From assembly GCF_003610995.1 (NCBI RefSeq), contig NZ_CP032543.1, positions 3,658,001 to 3,722,000 of the forward strand: a DNA stretch of 64,000 nucleotides, in the 5' to 3' direction. The translations under genes were made by a program, and so were the position numbers. The DNA is from Streptomyces griseus subsp. griseus. Lineage in GTDB: Bacteria; Actinomycetota; Actinomycetes; Streptomycetales; Streptomycetaceae. Positions 49,000-58,103 of the stretch are shown in pieces (position 1 is the first letter of the stretch; each line of letters opens with the position of its first letter). The notes below the pieces were generated by a model that had not been told where the DNA came from, made no database searches, and saw only the letters and a program-made list of their open reading frames with translations.

Positions 49000-49791
49000 T
49001 CAGACCGGCGGCGCCAGCCCCAGCCGGCGGTCCTTCAGGGCCGGGAACCGCTCCCTCGTCGCTGCCACCTGCGCCGGGTCGAACTCCACGGTCAGGATCT
49101 CCTCGCCCGCCCCGGCCTCGGCCAGTACCTCGCCCCAGGGGTCGACGGCGATGCTGTGTCCGGCCTGCGGGACGTCCGCGTGGCTGCCGGCCGTGCCGAG
49201 GGCGAGGACGTACGCCTGGTTCTCGACGGCACGGGCCTGCGCGAGGAGGGTCCAGTGGGCGCGGCGGCGCTCGGGCCAGCCCGCCGAGACGACGAGGGTC
49301 TCGGCGCCCGCGTCGACGAGGCCGCGGAACTGCTCGGGGAAGCGCAGGTCGTAGCAGGTGGCCAGGCCCAGCGTGGTCTGCGGCAGAGCCACGGTCACCA
49401 GCTCGTCGCCGGCGCCCATCATCGCCGCCTCACCCTTGTCGAAGCCGAAGCGGTGGATCTTGCGGTAGAGCGCAGAGCGCTCGCCGTCCGGGGAGAAGAC
49501 CAGCGCGGTGTTGTACAGGGTGCCGTCCGGCGCGCGCTCCACGAACGACCCCGCGTGCAGCCAGACCCCGGCCTCGGCGGCCGCCTTCGCCATCACCTCG
49601 TGGGTGGGGCCCTGGAGCGGTTCGGCCTCCTGCTCGAAGAGGGTGTAGGCGAACGCGCCGACCGGCCAGAGCTCGGGCAGGACCACCAGGTCGGCGCCGC
49701 GCTGGGCGACCACCAGGGAGGCCGCCCGCTCGCGGCGGGCCTCGACGGATTCGTCCGGGTCTACTGCGATCTGGATGAGGGAGGCGCGCAC
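49000..49791 (-). CDS. carbon-nitrogen hydrolase (nitrilase superfamily)
   Basis: 263 residues with the Glu-Lys-Cys triad: VVLPELWPVG (Glu about 41), YRKIHRFGFD (Lys about 110) and GLATCYDLRFPE (Cys about 145). Hydrolyses an amide or nitrile; the closest group is the omega-amidase/YafV-like branch. Start GTG 49791, GGTGG upstream. Confidence 0.93.
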   Translation of the reverse strand: MRASLIQIAVDPDESVEARRERAASLVVAQRGADLVVLPELWPVGAFAYTLFEQEAEPLQGPTHEVMAKAAAEAGVWLHAGSFVERAPDGTLYNTALVFSPDGERSALYRKIHRFGFDKGEAAMMGAGDELVTVALPQTTLGLATCYDLRFPEQFRGLVDAGAETLVVSAGWPERRRAHWTLLAQARAVENQAYVLALGTAGSHADVPQAGHSIAVDPWGEVLAEAGAGEEILTVEFDPAQVAATRERFPALKDRRLGLAPPV

Positions 49792-50002
49792 AATACCACC
49801 GTCCTGGCATTCAAGCCGTCAACACGGGCCTACGATCGTCACACGAAAGCACTGCCGGGGTGCCTGCTCGCAGCGTAACTTAGGCGACTGAACCTCCACG
49901 TAGCCCGCAGCCCACAGCCCACGACAGCGTCGTCCGTGCCGGCCCGCCCGTCGGCACACCCTGCTCTCCAGCCCATGCACCGAAGAACCGCCGAGGGGTC
50001 CC

Positions 50003-50827
50003 GTGACCGTCCATCCCAGCCTCCAGACCTACGCCGACTCCGCGACTCACTCCATCGAAGCGATAGCCGACCTGGTCAAGCCACTCGCGGAGGGGGAGTG
50101 GAACCGCCGCACACCGTGCCCCGGATGGTCGGTGCGGGACATCGTGTCGCACGTCATCGGCATGGAGTGCGAGATGCTCGGCGACCCGCGGCCGATCCAT
50201 ACGCTGCCGCGCGACCTCTACCACGTACAGAGCGACTTCGCCCGGTACATGGAGATGCAGGTCGACGTCCGGCGCCACCACACCGCTCCGGAGATGACGT
50301 CCGAGCTGGAGTACGTCCTCATCCGTCGCGCCCGCCAGCTGCGCAACGAGTCCCGCTCCCCCGACGCCACGGTCCGCGCGCCGCTCGGCGCCGAGCAGAC
50401 CCTCGAAGTGGCCCTCAACATGCGGGCCTTCGACGTCTGGGTGCATGAGCAGGATCTGCGGACGACGCTCGGCCAGCCGGGCAACCTGGACTCCCCCGGC
50501 GCGAACATCACCCGGGACGTGCTGCTCGCCGCGCTGCCGAAGGTGGTCGCGAAGGACGCGGGGGCGCCGGCCAACTCGGCGGTGGTGCTGGACGTGCACG
50601 GCCCGGTGGAGTTCCTGCGGACGGTGCGGGTCGACGCGGAGGGCCGCGGTTCGATAGACGGTTCGCCCTCGCTGGGCCCGGCCGTGACGCTCTCGATGGA
50701 CTGGGAGACGTACGTGCGCCTGGCCTGCGGCCGGGTCCGTCCGGCGGCGGTGGCCGACCGGATCAAGGCCGAGGGCGACCAGGAGCTGGCCGCCGCGATC
50801 CTGGACCACTTCGCCGTCACCCCGTAG
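50003..50827 (+). CDS. maleylpyruvate isomerase-family mycothiol-dependent enzyme (DinB-type)
   Basis: 274 residues. A DinB/YfiT-like four-helix bundle: TPCPGWSVRDIVSHVIGME with the first metal-binding His (about 51), and FDVWVHEQDLR with the second ligand pair (about 148), then an SCP2-like C-terminal part. These enzymes use mycothiol, an actinobacterial thiol. Start GTG 50003, with GAGGGG upstream. Substrate not known. Confidence 0.9.
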   Translation: MTVHPSLQTYADSATHSIEAIADLVKPLAEGEWNRRTPCPGWSVRDIVSHVIGMECEMLGDPRPIHTLPRDLYHVQSDFARYMEMQVDVRRHHTAPEMTSELEYVLIRRARQLRNESRSPDATVRAPLGAEQTLEVALNMRAFDVWVHEQDLRTTLGQPGNLDSPGANITRDVLLAALPKVVAKDAGAPANSAVVLDVHGPVEFLRTVRVDAEGRGSIDGSPSLGPAVTLSMDWETYVRLACGRVRPAAVADRIKAEGDQELAAAILDHFAVTP

Positions 50828-50832
50828 TTTCC

Positions 50833-50876
50833 GGCGGCGCCCGCCCCGGAGCCGACGGGCGGGCGGGCGCGCCGCC
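50833..50876. terminator. hairpin terminator between convergent genes
   Basis: GGCGGCGCCCGCCC pairs with a nearly complementary arm ending GCGCCGCC, six bases after the DinB stop and 20 bases before the convergent MFS gene end; serves both directions. Confidence 0.75.
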
Positions 50877-50895
50877 GGGCGTACGGCCGCGCGGG

Positions 50896-52206
50896 TCACG
50901 CGGGTACGTGCACGGCCTCCACCCGGCTGACCACATGGTGGTCGCGTTCCCTGAGCGCCGCGCGGCGGCGCAGCCGCAGGATCTGGGCGACGCCGAACGC
51001 CTCCAGGACGAAGACCGAGGCGAAGGCGGCCCGGTAGTTGCCGCCCGTGGCGTCCAGCAGCACCCCCACGGCGAACAGCGTCGTCATGGAGGCGATGAAC
51101 CCGCCCATGTTGACGATCCCCGACGCGGTGCCCTGACGCTCCGGCGGATTGGCGGGGCGCGCGAAGTCGAAGCCGACCATCGAGGCGGGGCCGCAGGCGC
51201 CCAGCACCACGCACAGGACCGTCAGCAGCCACAGCGGGGTGTGAGCGGCGGGGTAGAAGATCGCGCACGCCCAGAGGAGGGCGGTGGTCGCGACCGTGCC
51301 CAGCGCGATGGGGGCCCGCGCCTCGTGGTGACGGGCGATGATCTGCCCGTAGACGAGCCCCACCACCATGTTGGAGAGCACCACCAGGGTGAGCAGCATG
51401 CCCGCCGTTCCCCGGCCGAGCCCCTGCGCCTCGACGAGGAACGGCATCCCCCAGAGCAGCAGGAACACCATCGCCGGGAACTGGGTGGTGAAGTGCACCC
51501 ACATCCCGAGCCGGGTCCCCGGCTCCCGCCAGGCGGCGGCGATCTGCTTGCGTACGTACGCGGCGCCCGCGTGCTCGGCGGGCGGCGGCTCGTGGCCCTC
51601 GGGGTGGTCCTTGAGGAACAGGAGCAGCGGTACGAGCACGGCGACCCCGGCCAGCGAGCTGCCGACGAAGGTCGTCGTCCAGCCGAAGCTGTGCAGGGCA
51701 CGCGCGATGAAGAGCGTCGAGACGAGGTTGCCCGCCATCCCGAACAGCGCGGCGACCTGGCCGATCAGCGGCCCGCGCCGGGCCGGGAACCAGCGGCTGC
51801 CGAGCCGCAGCACGCTGATGAACGTCATCGCGTCACCGCACCCGAGCAGGGCGCGGGCGGCCAGCGCCATGCCGTACGAGGGCGAGAGCGCGAACCCGAG
51901 CTGTCCGACGGTGAACAGGACCGCACCGATGGTGAGGACCCGCTTGGTGCCGAGCCGGTCGACCATCAGCCCCACGGGTATCTGCATGCCGGCGTAGACG
52001 AGGAGTTGGAGGATGGAGAAGGTGGAGAGGGCCGAGGCGTTGACGTCGAACCGGTCGGCGGCGTCGAGACCGGCCACACCCAGGCTCGTACGGAAGATGA
52101 TCGCGACGAAGTAGACCGCGACGCCGATCCCCCAGACCCAGGCGGCACGCCTGCCCCCGGGTGGATCGCCGGGCAGCGGGAGCGTGGGGGCTGCGGCCGA
52201 ACTCAC
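50896..52206 (-). CDS. MFS transporter
   Basis: 436 residues, twelve hydrophobic segments. Motif A appears as GLMVDRLGTKRV in the loop between segments two and three. Major facilitator carrier, probably a proton-coupled anion or drug exporter. Start GTG 52206, overlapping the GntR stop by four bases, so co-expressed with that regulator. Confidence 0.92.
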   Translation of the reverse strand: MSSAAAPTLPLPGDPPGGRRAAWVWGIGVAVYFVAIIFRTSLGVAGLDAADRFDVNASALSTFSILQLLVYAGMQIPVGLMVDRLGTKRVLTIGAVLFTVGQLGFALSPSYGMALAARALLGCGDAMTFISVLRLGSRWFPARRGPLIGQVAALFGMAGNLVSTLFIARALHSFGWTTTFVGSSLAGVAVLVPLLLFLKDHPEGHEPPPAEHAGAAYVRKQIAAAWREPGTRLGMWVHFTTQFPAMVFLLLWGMPFLVEAQGLGRGTAGMLLTLVVLSNMVVGLVYGQIIARHHEARAPIALGTVATTALLWACAIFYPAAHTPLWLLTVLCVVLGACGPASMVGFDFARPANPPERQGTASGIVNMGGFIASMTTLFAVGVLLDATGGNYRAAFASVFVLEAFGVAQILRLRRRAALRERDHHVVSRVEAVHVPA

Positions 52207-52886
52207 CGGTCCTCACCCCGGACCAGCACCCGCACCCGGCTGACATGGCGCCGCACGACCTGCGCGGCACCTTCCGCGTCCCCGGCCCGGATCGCCTCCA
52301 GCAGCTCGCTGTGCTCGGTGATGTTGGCCTCGATCCTGCCCGGATGCGCCTCCATCACCGCGACGCCCATCCGCAACTGGCGGTCGCGCAGCTGGTCGTA
52401 GAGGCGCGAAAGGATCTCGTTCCCCGCGTTCTTGACGATCTCGGCATGGAAACAGCGGTCCTTGACGGCCACCTCCGCCAGATCACCGACCTCCGCCAGC
52501 CGCCGCTGCTCCTCCAGGAGCTGTTCGAGCCGCGCGATCAACCGGGGCGACGCGGGAACAGCTCTGCGCGCCGCGAACTCCTCCACCAGCAGCCGGGTCT
52601 CCACCACGTCCTTGATCTCCTGCGCGGAGACGGCCAGCACGAGGGCGCCCTTCTTCGGGTAGAGCTTGATCAGGCCTTCGACCTCCAGCCGCAGCAACGC
52701 CTCCCGTACAGGCGTACGCGACACCCCGACCGCATCGGCCAGCCCACCTTCGGTGAGCAGCGTGCCGCCCTCGTAGCGACGGTCCAGAACCGCCTCCTTG
52801 ATGTGCGCGTAGACGCGCTCGGCGGCGGGCGGCTGCTTGAGGGAGGAGGTCGTCGGCTGTACGGGGGCGGGGGCTGCGGCAGGCAT
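52203..52886 (-). CDS. GntR-family regulator, FCD type
   Basis: 227 residues. The winged-helix domain has GLADAVGVSRTPVREALLRLEVEGL (about 65-90); the FCD ligand-binding domain has ETRLLVEEFAARRAV with D/H-type metal sites. It presumably regulates the downstream MFS gene. Start ATG 52886, TATGCT ends six bases before it; GTG at 52892 is an alternative. Confidence 0.93.
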   Translation of the reverse strand: MPAAAPAPVQPTTSSLKQPPAAERVYAHIKEAVLDRRYEGGTLLTEGGLADAVGVSRTPVREALLRLEVEGLIKLYPKKGALVLAVSAQEIKDVVETRLLVEEFAARRAVPASPRLIARLEQLLEEQRRLAEVGDLAEVAVKDRCFHAEIVKNAGNEILSRLYDQLRDRQLRMGVAVMEAHPGRIEANITEHSELLEAIRAGDAEGAAQVVRRHVSRVRVLVRGEDR

Positions 52887-52892
52887 GCGCAC

Positions 52893-53170
52893 AGCATAGA
52901 TACAACATGCACGCATGGAGGAGGGGCGTCCGGATCCTGGACCCCCGGAGGGGCCGCGGCGCTTCCAGGGGTGCGGAGTGCGGCGGCCGGGGCCGGGTAC
53001 ATGAACGCGCATCAGTTCCCCGGGATCAGGTCCGGAGACTTCATGGCGGTCAAGGTCAAGCCTGCGCAAATTCACCCGTTCGGGAACGCATCCATTCACC
53101 CGCCCCAGGAGTCTCACCACCGAGCGGCACCCTTATGTGGCCGCATATCAGGGGCATTTGGAGCGTTCAG
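52893..53170. other. intergenic region before dacA-like gene
   Basis: 278-base divergent gap. It has a palindrome CGTTC, GG, GAACG at 53077-53088 and two direct copies of ATTCACCCG (53070 and 53094). A non-coding extension of the downstream reading frame begins in this gap; I see no separate gene. Confidence 0.5.
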
Positions 53171-54073
53171 TTGAAAATCGGGATCAAGCGCATAAACCGC
53201 GTCACCATCACGAGCACGGTGGCCCTCACCGCGGGCGCGGTGCTCGCGAGCGGTGCCTTCGCTTCGACGGCCCAGGCCGCCGCGGCGCCGCCGGTTCCGA
53301 AGATCGTCGCCAAGGGCGGCTTCGTGATGAACAACGGCACCGGCAAGGCCCTCTACAGCAAGACCGCGGACACCCGCCGCTCCACCGGCTCCACCACGAA
53401 GATCATGACCGCCCTCGTGGTGCTGCAGCAGAAGAACGTGAACCTCAAGACCAAGGTCACGATCCAGAAGGCGTACAGCGACTACATCGTCTCGAAGAAC
53501 GCCTCGTCCGCCCGGCTCATCGTCGGCGACAAGGTGACGGTCGGCCAGCTGCTCTACGGTCTGATGCTCCCGTCCGGCTGCGACGCGGCGTACGCCCTGG
53601 CCGACAAGTTCGGCTCCGGCAAGACCCGTGACGCCCGGGTGAAGTCGTTCATCGGCAAGATGAACTCCACGGCGAAGACCCTGAAGCTGAAGAACACCAA
53701 GTTCGACTCGTTCGACGGCATCGGGGGCGGGAACAACTACTCGACCCCCCGCGACCTGACGATCATCGCCAGCCAGGCGATGAAGAACTCCACGTTCCGC
53801 ACGATCGTCAAGACGAAGTCGACCACGCAGAAGGTCACCACGAAGAGTGGCGGCTACCGCAACATGGCGTGGGCCAACACCAACAAGATGCTCAGCAGCT
53901 ACAGCGGTGCGATCGGCGTCAAGACGGGCTCGGGCCCGACCGCCAAGTACTGCCTGGTCTTCGCGGCGACGCGTAAGGGCAAGACCGTCATCGGCACGGT
54001 CCTCACGTCGACCAACGAGACGACCCGCACGGCCGACGCGAAGAAGCTCATGGACTACGGCTTCAAGAAGTAA
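53171..54073 (+). CDS. D-alanyl-D-alanine carboxypeptidase, SxxK family
   Basis: 300 residues. Signal peptide MKIGIKRINRVTITSTVALT through AASTAQAA, then the penicillin-binding fold: STTK (catalytic Ser-x-x-Lys, about 72), SGC (in place of the usual SxN, at LPSGCDAAY) and KTG. It trims the pentapeptide of peptidoglycan. Start TTG 53171, with GGAG seven bases upstream; an ATG at 53134 has no ribosome-binding site. Exported, cell-wall acting. Confidence 0.92.
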   Translation: MKIGIKRINRVTITSTVALTAGAVLASGAFASTAQAAAAPPVPKIVAKGGFVMNNGTGKALYSKTADTRRSTGSTTKIMTALVVLQQKNVNLKTKVTIQKAYSDYIVSKNASSARLIVGDKVTVGQLLYGLMLPSGCDAAYALADKFGSGKTRDARVKSFIGKMNSTAKTLKLKNTKFDSFDGIGGGNNYSTPRDLTIIASQAMKNSTFRTIVKTKSTTQKVTTKSGGYRNMAWANTNKMLSSYSGAIGVKTGSGPTAKYCLVFAATRKGKTVIGTVLTSTNETTRTADAKKLMDYGFKK

Positions 54074-54091
54074 CCGGCCCGCGCGTACGGA

Positions 54092-54132
54092 AAGGGGCCC
54101 GGCCCGCACGGTATGTGCGGGCCGGGCCCCTT
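54092..54132. terminator. 18-bp hairpin terminator
   Basis: AAGGGGCCCGGCCCGCAC pairs perfectly with its complement around a five-base loop, 18 bases after the carboxypeptidase stop. A very strong stem; it also serves the convergent bkd operon. Confidence 0.93.
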
Positions 54133-54194
54133 CGTCGTACGTACGGCCTACGGGCTGCCGCCGGCGCAGGTCGTCAGCTCGCCGGATGAGCGGC

Positions 54195-55607
54195 CTACGC
54201 CCAGGTGATCAGGCGCTTCGGCTGCTCCAGGATCGCCGCCACATCGGCCAGCACCTTGGAGCCCAGCTCGCCGTCGACCAGGCGGTGGTCGAAGGACAGG
54301 GCCAGCGTGGTGACCTGACGCGGCTTCACCTTGCCCTTGTGCACCCACGGCTGGAGCTTGATCGCACCGACCGCCAGGATCGCGGACTCGCCCGGGTTCA
54401 GGATCGGGGTGCCCGTGTCGACGCCGAAGACGCCGACGTTGGTGATCGTCACCGTGCCGCCCGCCATCGCCGCCGGGGACGTCCTGCCGTCCCTCGCCGT
54501 GGTGACCAGCTCGCCCAGGGCCGCCGCGAGCTGCGGCAGCGTCTTGTCGTGCGCGTCCTTGATGTTCGGCACGATCAGACCGCGCGGGGTGGCCGCCGCG
54601 ATGCCCAGGTTGACGTAGTGCTTCTGCACGATCTCCTGGTTGGCCTCGTCCCAGGCCGCGTTGACCTCGGGGTTCCGCTTGATCGCGACCAGGAGGGCCT
54701 TGGCGATGATCAGGAGCGGGTTGACCCGCACTCCCGCCATCTCCTTGTCCTCCTTGAGCTCCGCCACCAGCTTCATCGTGCGCGTCACGTCGACCGTGAC
54801 GAACTCGGTGACGTGCGGTGCGGTGAAGGCGCTGCCGACCATCGCCTGCGCGATCGCCTTGCGGACCCCCTTGACCGGGATGCGGGTCTCGCGCGCGGAG
54901 GCCGTGGAGTCCACCACCTCCGCGGCAGCCGCGACCGGCTCAACAGCCTCAGGCGCCACAGCCACAGCCGCAGCCGCCGGAGCAGCCGCCGCGTGCACGT
55001 CCTCGCGGGTGATGATGCCGTCCTTGCCGGTCGGCACCACCGTCGCCAGGTCGATCCCCAGGTCCTTCGCCAGCTTCCGTACCGGCGGCTTCGCCAGCGG
55101 ACGGCCGACCGGGGCCTCCGGAGCGGCGGGAGCGGCCGGTGCCGCGTGGCCGTTCAGCTCCGCCTGTACCGCCGCCGCCACCGCAGCGGCCTCAGGAGCA
55201 GCCGCCCCCTTGCGCGGGCGGCGCTTGGTCGAGGACTCCGCGACCCCGTAGCCCACCAGGACCGGCGTTCGGCCCTTCGGCTCGTCGGAAGCAGGAGCCT
55301 CGACGGGCTCCTGCGCGGGAGCCGGAACCGGAGCCTCCTCGTCGCTCCCCGGCGCCACATCCACCGAGATGATCACCTGACCGACATCGACCGTCGTACC
55401 TTCGGTGAAGCGCAGCTCGTGCACCACGCCGTCGAACGGGATCGGCAGCTCCACCGCCGCCTTCGCCGTCTCGACCTCGCACACGACCTGGCCGTCGGTG
55501 ACCGTGTCACCGGGCTGGACGAACCACTTGAGGATCTCGGCCTCGGTGAGCCCCTCGCCCACGTCGGGCATCTTGAACTCGCGGAAGCGAGCGGACGTCT
55601 GCGTCAT
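54195..55607 (-). CDS. bkdC: branched-chain 2-oxoacid dehydrogenase E2 (dihydrolipoyl acyltransferase)
   Basis: 470 residues. One lipoyl domain (lipoyl Lys in ETAKAAVELP, about 48), an Ala/Pro-rich hinge, an E3/E1-binding domain (RKLAKDLGIDLATVVPTG), a second hinge and the catalytic acyltransferase domain with the FDHRLVDGE active-site loop near the C-terminus. Forms the core of the complex that oxidises branched-chain 2-oxoacids, supplying starter units for fatty acids and polyketides. Start ATG 55607. Confidence 0.95.
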   Translation of the reverse strand: MTQTSARFREFKMPDVGEGLTEAEILKWFVQPGDTVTDGQVVCEVETAKAAVELPIPFDGVVHELRFTEGTTVDVGQVIISVDVAPGSDEEAPVPAPAQEPVEAPASDEPKGRTPVLVGYGVAESSTKRRPRKGAAAPEAAAVAAAVQAELNGHAAPAAPAAPEAPVGRPLAKPPVRKLAKDLGIDLATVVPTGKDGIITREDVHAAAAPAAAAVAVAPEAVEPVAAAAEVVDSTASARETRIPVKGVRKAIAQAMVGSAFTAPHVTEFVTVDVTRTMKLVAELKEDKEMAGVRVNPLLIIAKALLVAIKRNPEVNAAWDEANQEIVQKHYVNLGIAAATPRGLIVPNIKDAHDKTLPQLAAALGELVTTARDGRTSPAAMAGGTVTITNVGVFGVDTGTPILNPGESAILAVGAIKLQPWVHKGKVKPRQVTTLALSFDHRLVDGELGSKVLADVAAILEQPKRLITWA

Positions 55608-55628
55608 CGTCGTCACGACTCCTGTCCC

Positions 55629-56609
55629 TCAGTACGCAAGCGAGCGGTCGACGGCGTCGAGTACCCGGTCCAGGCCGGGCAGGTACTCGTCCTCCAGCCG
55701 GGCCGGCGGGTAGGGCACGTGGTAGCCGCCGACCCTGAGCACCGGCGCTTCGAGGTGGTAGAAGCTGCGCTCGGTGATCCGGGCGGCGATCTCCGCGCCG
55801 GAGCCGTAGAAGACGGGCGCCTCGTGGACGACGACGAGCCGGCCGGTCTTCTCGACGGAGCTCTGGATGGCGTCGAAGTCGATGGGGGACATGGAGCGCA
55901 GGTCCAGGACCTCGACCGACTTGCCCTCCTCCTGGGCGGCCGCGGCCGCTTCCAGGCAGACCTTGACCATCGGGCCGTACGCGACGAGCGTCAGGTCGCT
56001 GCCCTCGCGGACGGTGACGGCATTGTGGAGCGGGCCGGGGATGGACTCGGTGTCGACCTCGGCCTTGTCCCAGTAGCGCCGCTTGGGCTCGAAGAAGATG
56101 ATCGGGTCATCGCTCTGGACGGCCTGCTGCATCATCCAGTAGGCGTCGCTCGCGTTGGACGGCGAGACCACCTTCAGTCCTGCCACGTGCGCGAAGAGGG
56201 CCTCGGGGGACTCGCTGTGGTGCTCCACCGCGCCGATGCCGCCGCCGTAGGGGATGCGGACGACGACCGGCAGCTTGATCTTGCCCAGCGCGCGGGCGTG
56301 CATCTTCGCGAGCTGCGTGACGATCTGGTCGTACGCGGGGAAGACGAAGCCGTCGAACTGGATCTCCACGACCGGGCGGTAACCGCGCAGGGCCAGGCCG
56401 ATCGCGGTGCCGACGATGCCGGACTCGGCGAGCGGGGTGTCGATCACCCGGTCCTCGCCGAAGTCCTTCTGGAGGCCGTCGGTGATACGGAAGACGCCGC
56501 CGAGCTTCCCGACGTCCTCGCCCATGATGAGGACCTTGGGGTCGGTGTCGAGGGCCAGACGCAGCGACTCGTTGAGCGCTTTCGCGATGGACATCTTTTC
56601 CACGGCCAT
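55629..56609 (-). CDS. bkdB: branched-chain 2-oxoacid dehydrogenase E1 beta
   Basis: 326 residues. Transketolase-like pyrimidine-binding domain (LALRGYRPVVEIQFDGFVFPAYDQ) and the C-terminal transketolase domain. Contributes half of the thiamine-diphosphate site with E1 alpha. The start ATG 56609 is two bases after the E1 alpha stop; co-translated. Confidence 0.96.
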   Translation of the reverse strand: MAVEKMSIAKALNESLRLALDTDPKVLIMGEDVGKLGGVFRITDGLQKDFGEDRVIDTPLAESGIVGTAIGLALRGYRPVVEIQFDGFVFPAYDQIVTQLAKMHARALGKIKLPVVVRIPYGGGIGAVEHHSESPEALFAHVAGLKVVSPSNASDAYWMMQQAVQSDDPIIFFEPKRRYWDKAEVDTESIPGPLHNAVTVREGSDLTLVAYGPMVKVCLEAAAAAQEEGKSVEVLDLRSMSPIDFDAIQSSVEKTGRLVVVHEAPVFYGSGAEIAARITERSFYHLEAPVLRVGGYHVPYPPARLEDEYLPGLDRVLDAVDRSLAY

Positions 56610-56611
56610 GG

Positions 56612-57772
56612 CTACTTGCCCTCCTCGGCGGAGTCTGCGAACGATGCCTGGTAGGCGGCGAACTGGGCACGCTCCTCGTCGACGAGGGAGTTGCCGTCGG
56701 CGTAGCCGTGCTCGAACAGGGAGAGCGGCTCCGGGTCGGGCATCGCCCGTACGACCTCGCGTACGCGCTTGCCGAGCGTCTCGCTCTCCGTCTCCAGCTC
56801 GGTGAAGAACGCCTCGTCGGCGAGCTTCTCCTTCTCCAGGTACGTGCGCAGGCGCAGGATCGGGTCCTTGGCCTCCCAGGCGGCGCGCTCGTCGTCGGCC
56901 CGGTACTTCGTCGGGTCGTCGGAGGTGGTGTGGGCACCCATGCGGTACGTGAACGCCTCGACCAGGGTCGGGCCCTCACCCCGGCGGGCGCGCTCCAGCG
57001 CGGAGCGGGTCACGGCCAGACACGCGAGTACGTCGTTGCCGTCGACCCGGACGCCGGGGAAGCCGAACCCCTGCGCGCGCTGGTAGAGCGGCACGCGGGT
57101 CTGGCGCTCGGTGGGCTCGGAGATGGCCCACTGGTTGTTCTGGCAGAAGAACACGACCGGGGCGTTGTAGACGGCGGAGAAGGTGAACGACTCCGCGACA
57201 TCGCCCTGGCTGGAGGCACCGTCACCGAAGTACGCGATCACGGCCGAGTCCGCGCCGTCCTTGGCGACGCCCATGGCGTAGCCGGTGGCGTGCAGGGTCT
57301 GCGAGCCGATGACGATCGTGTACAGGTGGAAGTTGTTGGCCGTCGGGTCCCAGCCACCGTGGTTCACCCCACGGAACATGCCCAGCAGGTTGGTGGGGTC
57401 GACCCCGCGGCACCAGGCCACACCGTGTTCCCGGTAGGTCGGGAAGACGTAGTCGTCGTCGCGCAGCGCCCGGCCGCTGCCGATCTGCGCGGCCTCCTGG
57501 CCCAGCAGCGAGGCCCACAGGCCCAGCTCGCCCTGGCGCTGGAGGGCGGTCGCCTCGGCGTCGAAGCGGCGGGTGAGGACCATGTCCCGGTACAGGCCGC
57601 GCAACTCGTCGGCGCTCAGGTCGATGCTGTAGTCGGGGTGTTCCACCCGCTCGCCCTCGGGCGTCAGCAGCTGCACGAGCTGGGGCTCGGAACTCTGCGG
57701 CTTCTTCGCGGCGCTGGTCCGCTTACTGGCGCGTCGCGGTTTACGCGCGGCGGCAGTGCTCTCCACGGTCAC
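56612..57772 (-). CDS. bkdA: branched-chain 2-oxoacid dehydrogenase E1 alpha
   Basis: 386 residues. E1-alpha with the thiamine-diphosphate motif GDGASSQGDVAESF and NNQWAIS (GDG...N). Basic Lys/Arg/Ala-rich N-terminal 25 residues. First gene of the bkd operon (A-B-C). Start GTG 57772, GGAGGAG seven bases upstream. The inverted repeat at 57971 lies in the divergent promoter region. Confidence 0.96.
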   Translation of the reverse strand: MTVESTAAARKPRRASKRTSAAKKPQSSEPQLVQLLTPEGERVEHPDYSIDLSADELRGLYRDMVLTRRFDAEATALQRQGELGLWASLLGQEAAQIGSGRALRDDDYVFPTYREHGVAWCRGVDPTNLLGMFRGVNHGGWDPTANNFHLYTIVIGSQTLHATGYAMGVAKDGADSAVIAYFGDGASSQGDVAESFTFSAVYNAPVVFFCQNNQWAISEPTERQTRVPLYQRAQGFGFPGVRVDGNDVLACLAVTRSALERARRGEGPTLVEAFTYRMGAHTTSDDPTKYRADDERAAWEAKDPILRLRTYLEKEKLADEAFFTELETESETLGKRVREVVRAMPDPEPLSLFEHGYADGNSLVDEERAQFAAYQASFADSAEEGK

Positions 57773-57970
57773 GTGCGTGCTCCTCCGTCGGTCCGGCCCC
57801 CGGGGTCTGCCGGGAAACCAGTGCGGCTCGCCTGTGTCCGGACCCGTGCACGGGGTGGGTGCTTCTCGGCCGGGATACAGGCGTGACAGGTGCCCCGGCG
57901 AGCGCCCTGTCATAGGCACGTTACCCAGTGCATCGCATAACTGCGAAACCCTATCTGACCTGCGTTTTTG

Positions 57971-57984
57971 CTTGGATTTCCAAG
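57971..57984. promoter_or_regulatory. inverted repeat in the bkdA/response-regulator divergent promoter
   Basis: CTTGGA, TT, TCCAAG: six-base perfect arms in an AT-rich patch, 199 bases before bkdA and 120 bases before the regulator start. A dimer-binding operator for either promoter. Confidence 0.5.
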
Positions 57985-58103
57985 TAAATCGAAAAAATCA
58001 CGAAGCTCTGCTGGTCACAGCACTGGTAACAGCCTTGCAGGCCGCCGGAACAACGGCACGTTATCCCGCGGATCAGCGGCTGGGAAGAGCGGAGGAGAGG
58101 GGA

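Noticed and set aside
53134..53170. ATG 53134 as the carboxypeptidase start
   Set aside because: No ribosome-binding site, and it would put a Trp-rich segment before the signal peptide; TTG 53171 has a GGAG at the right distance.
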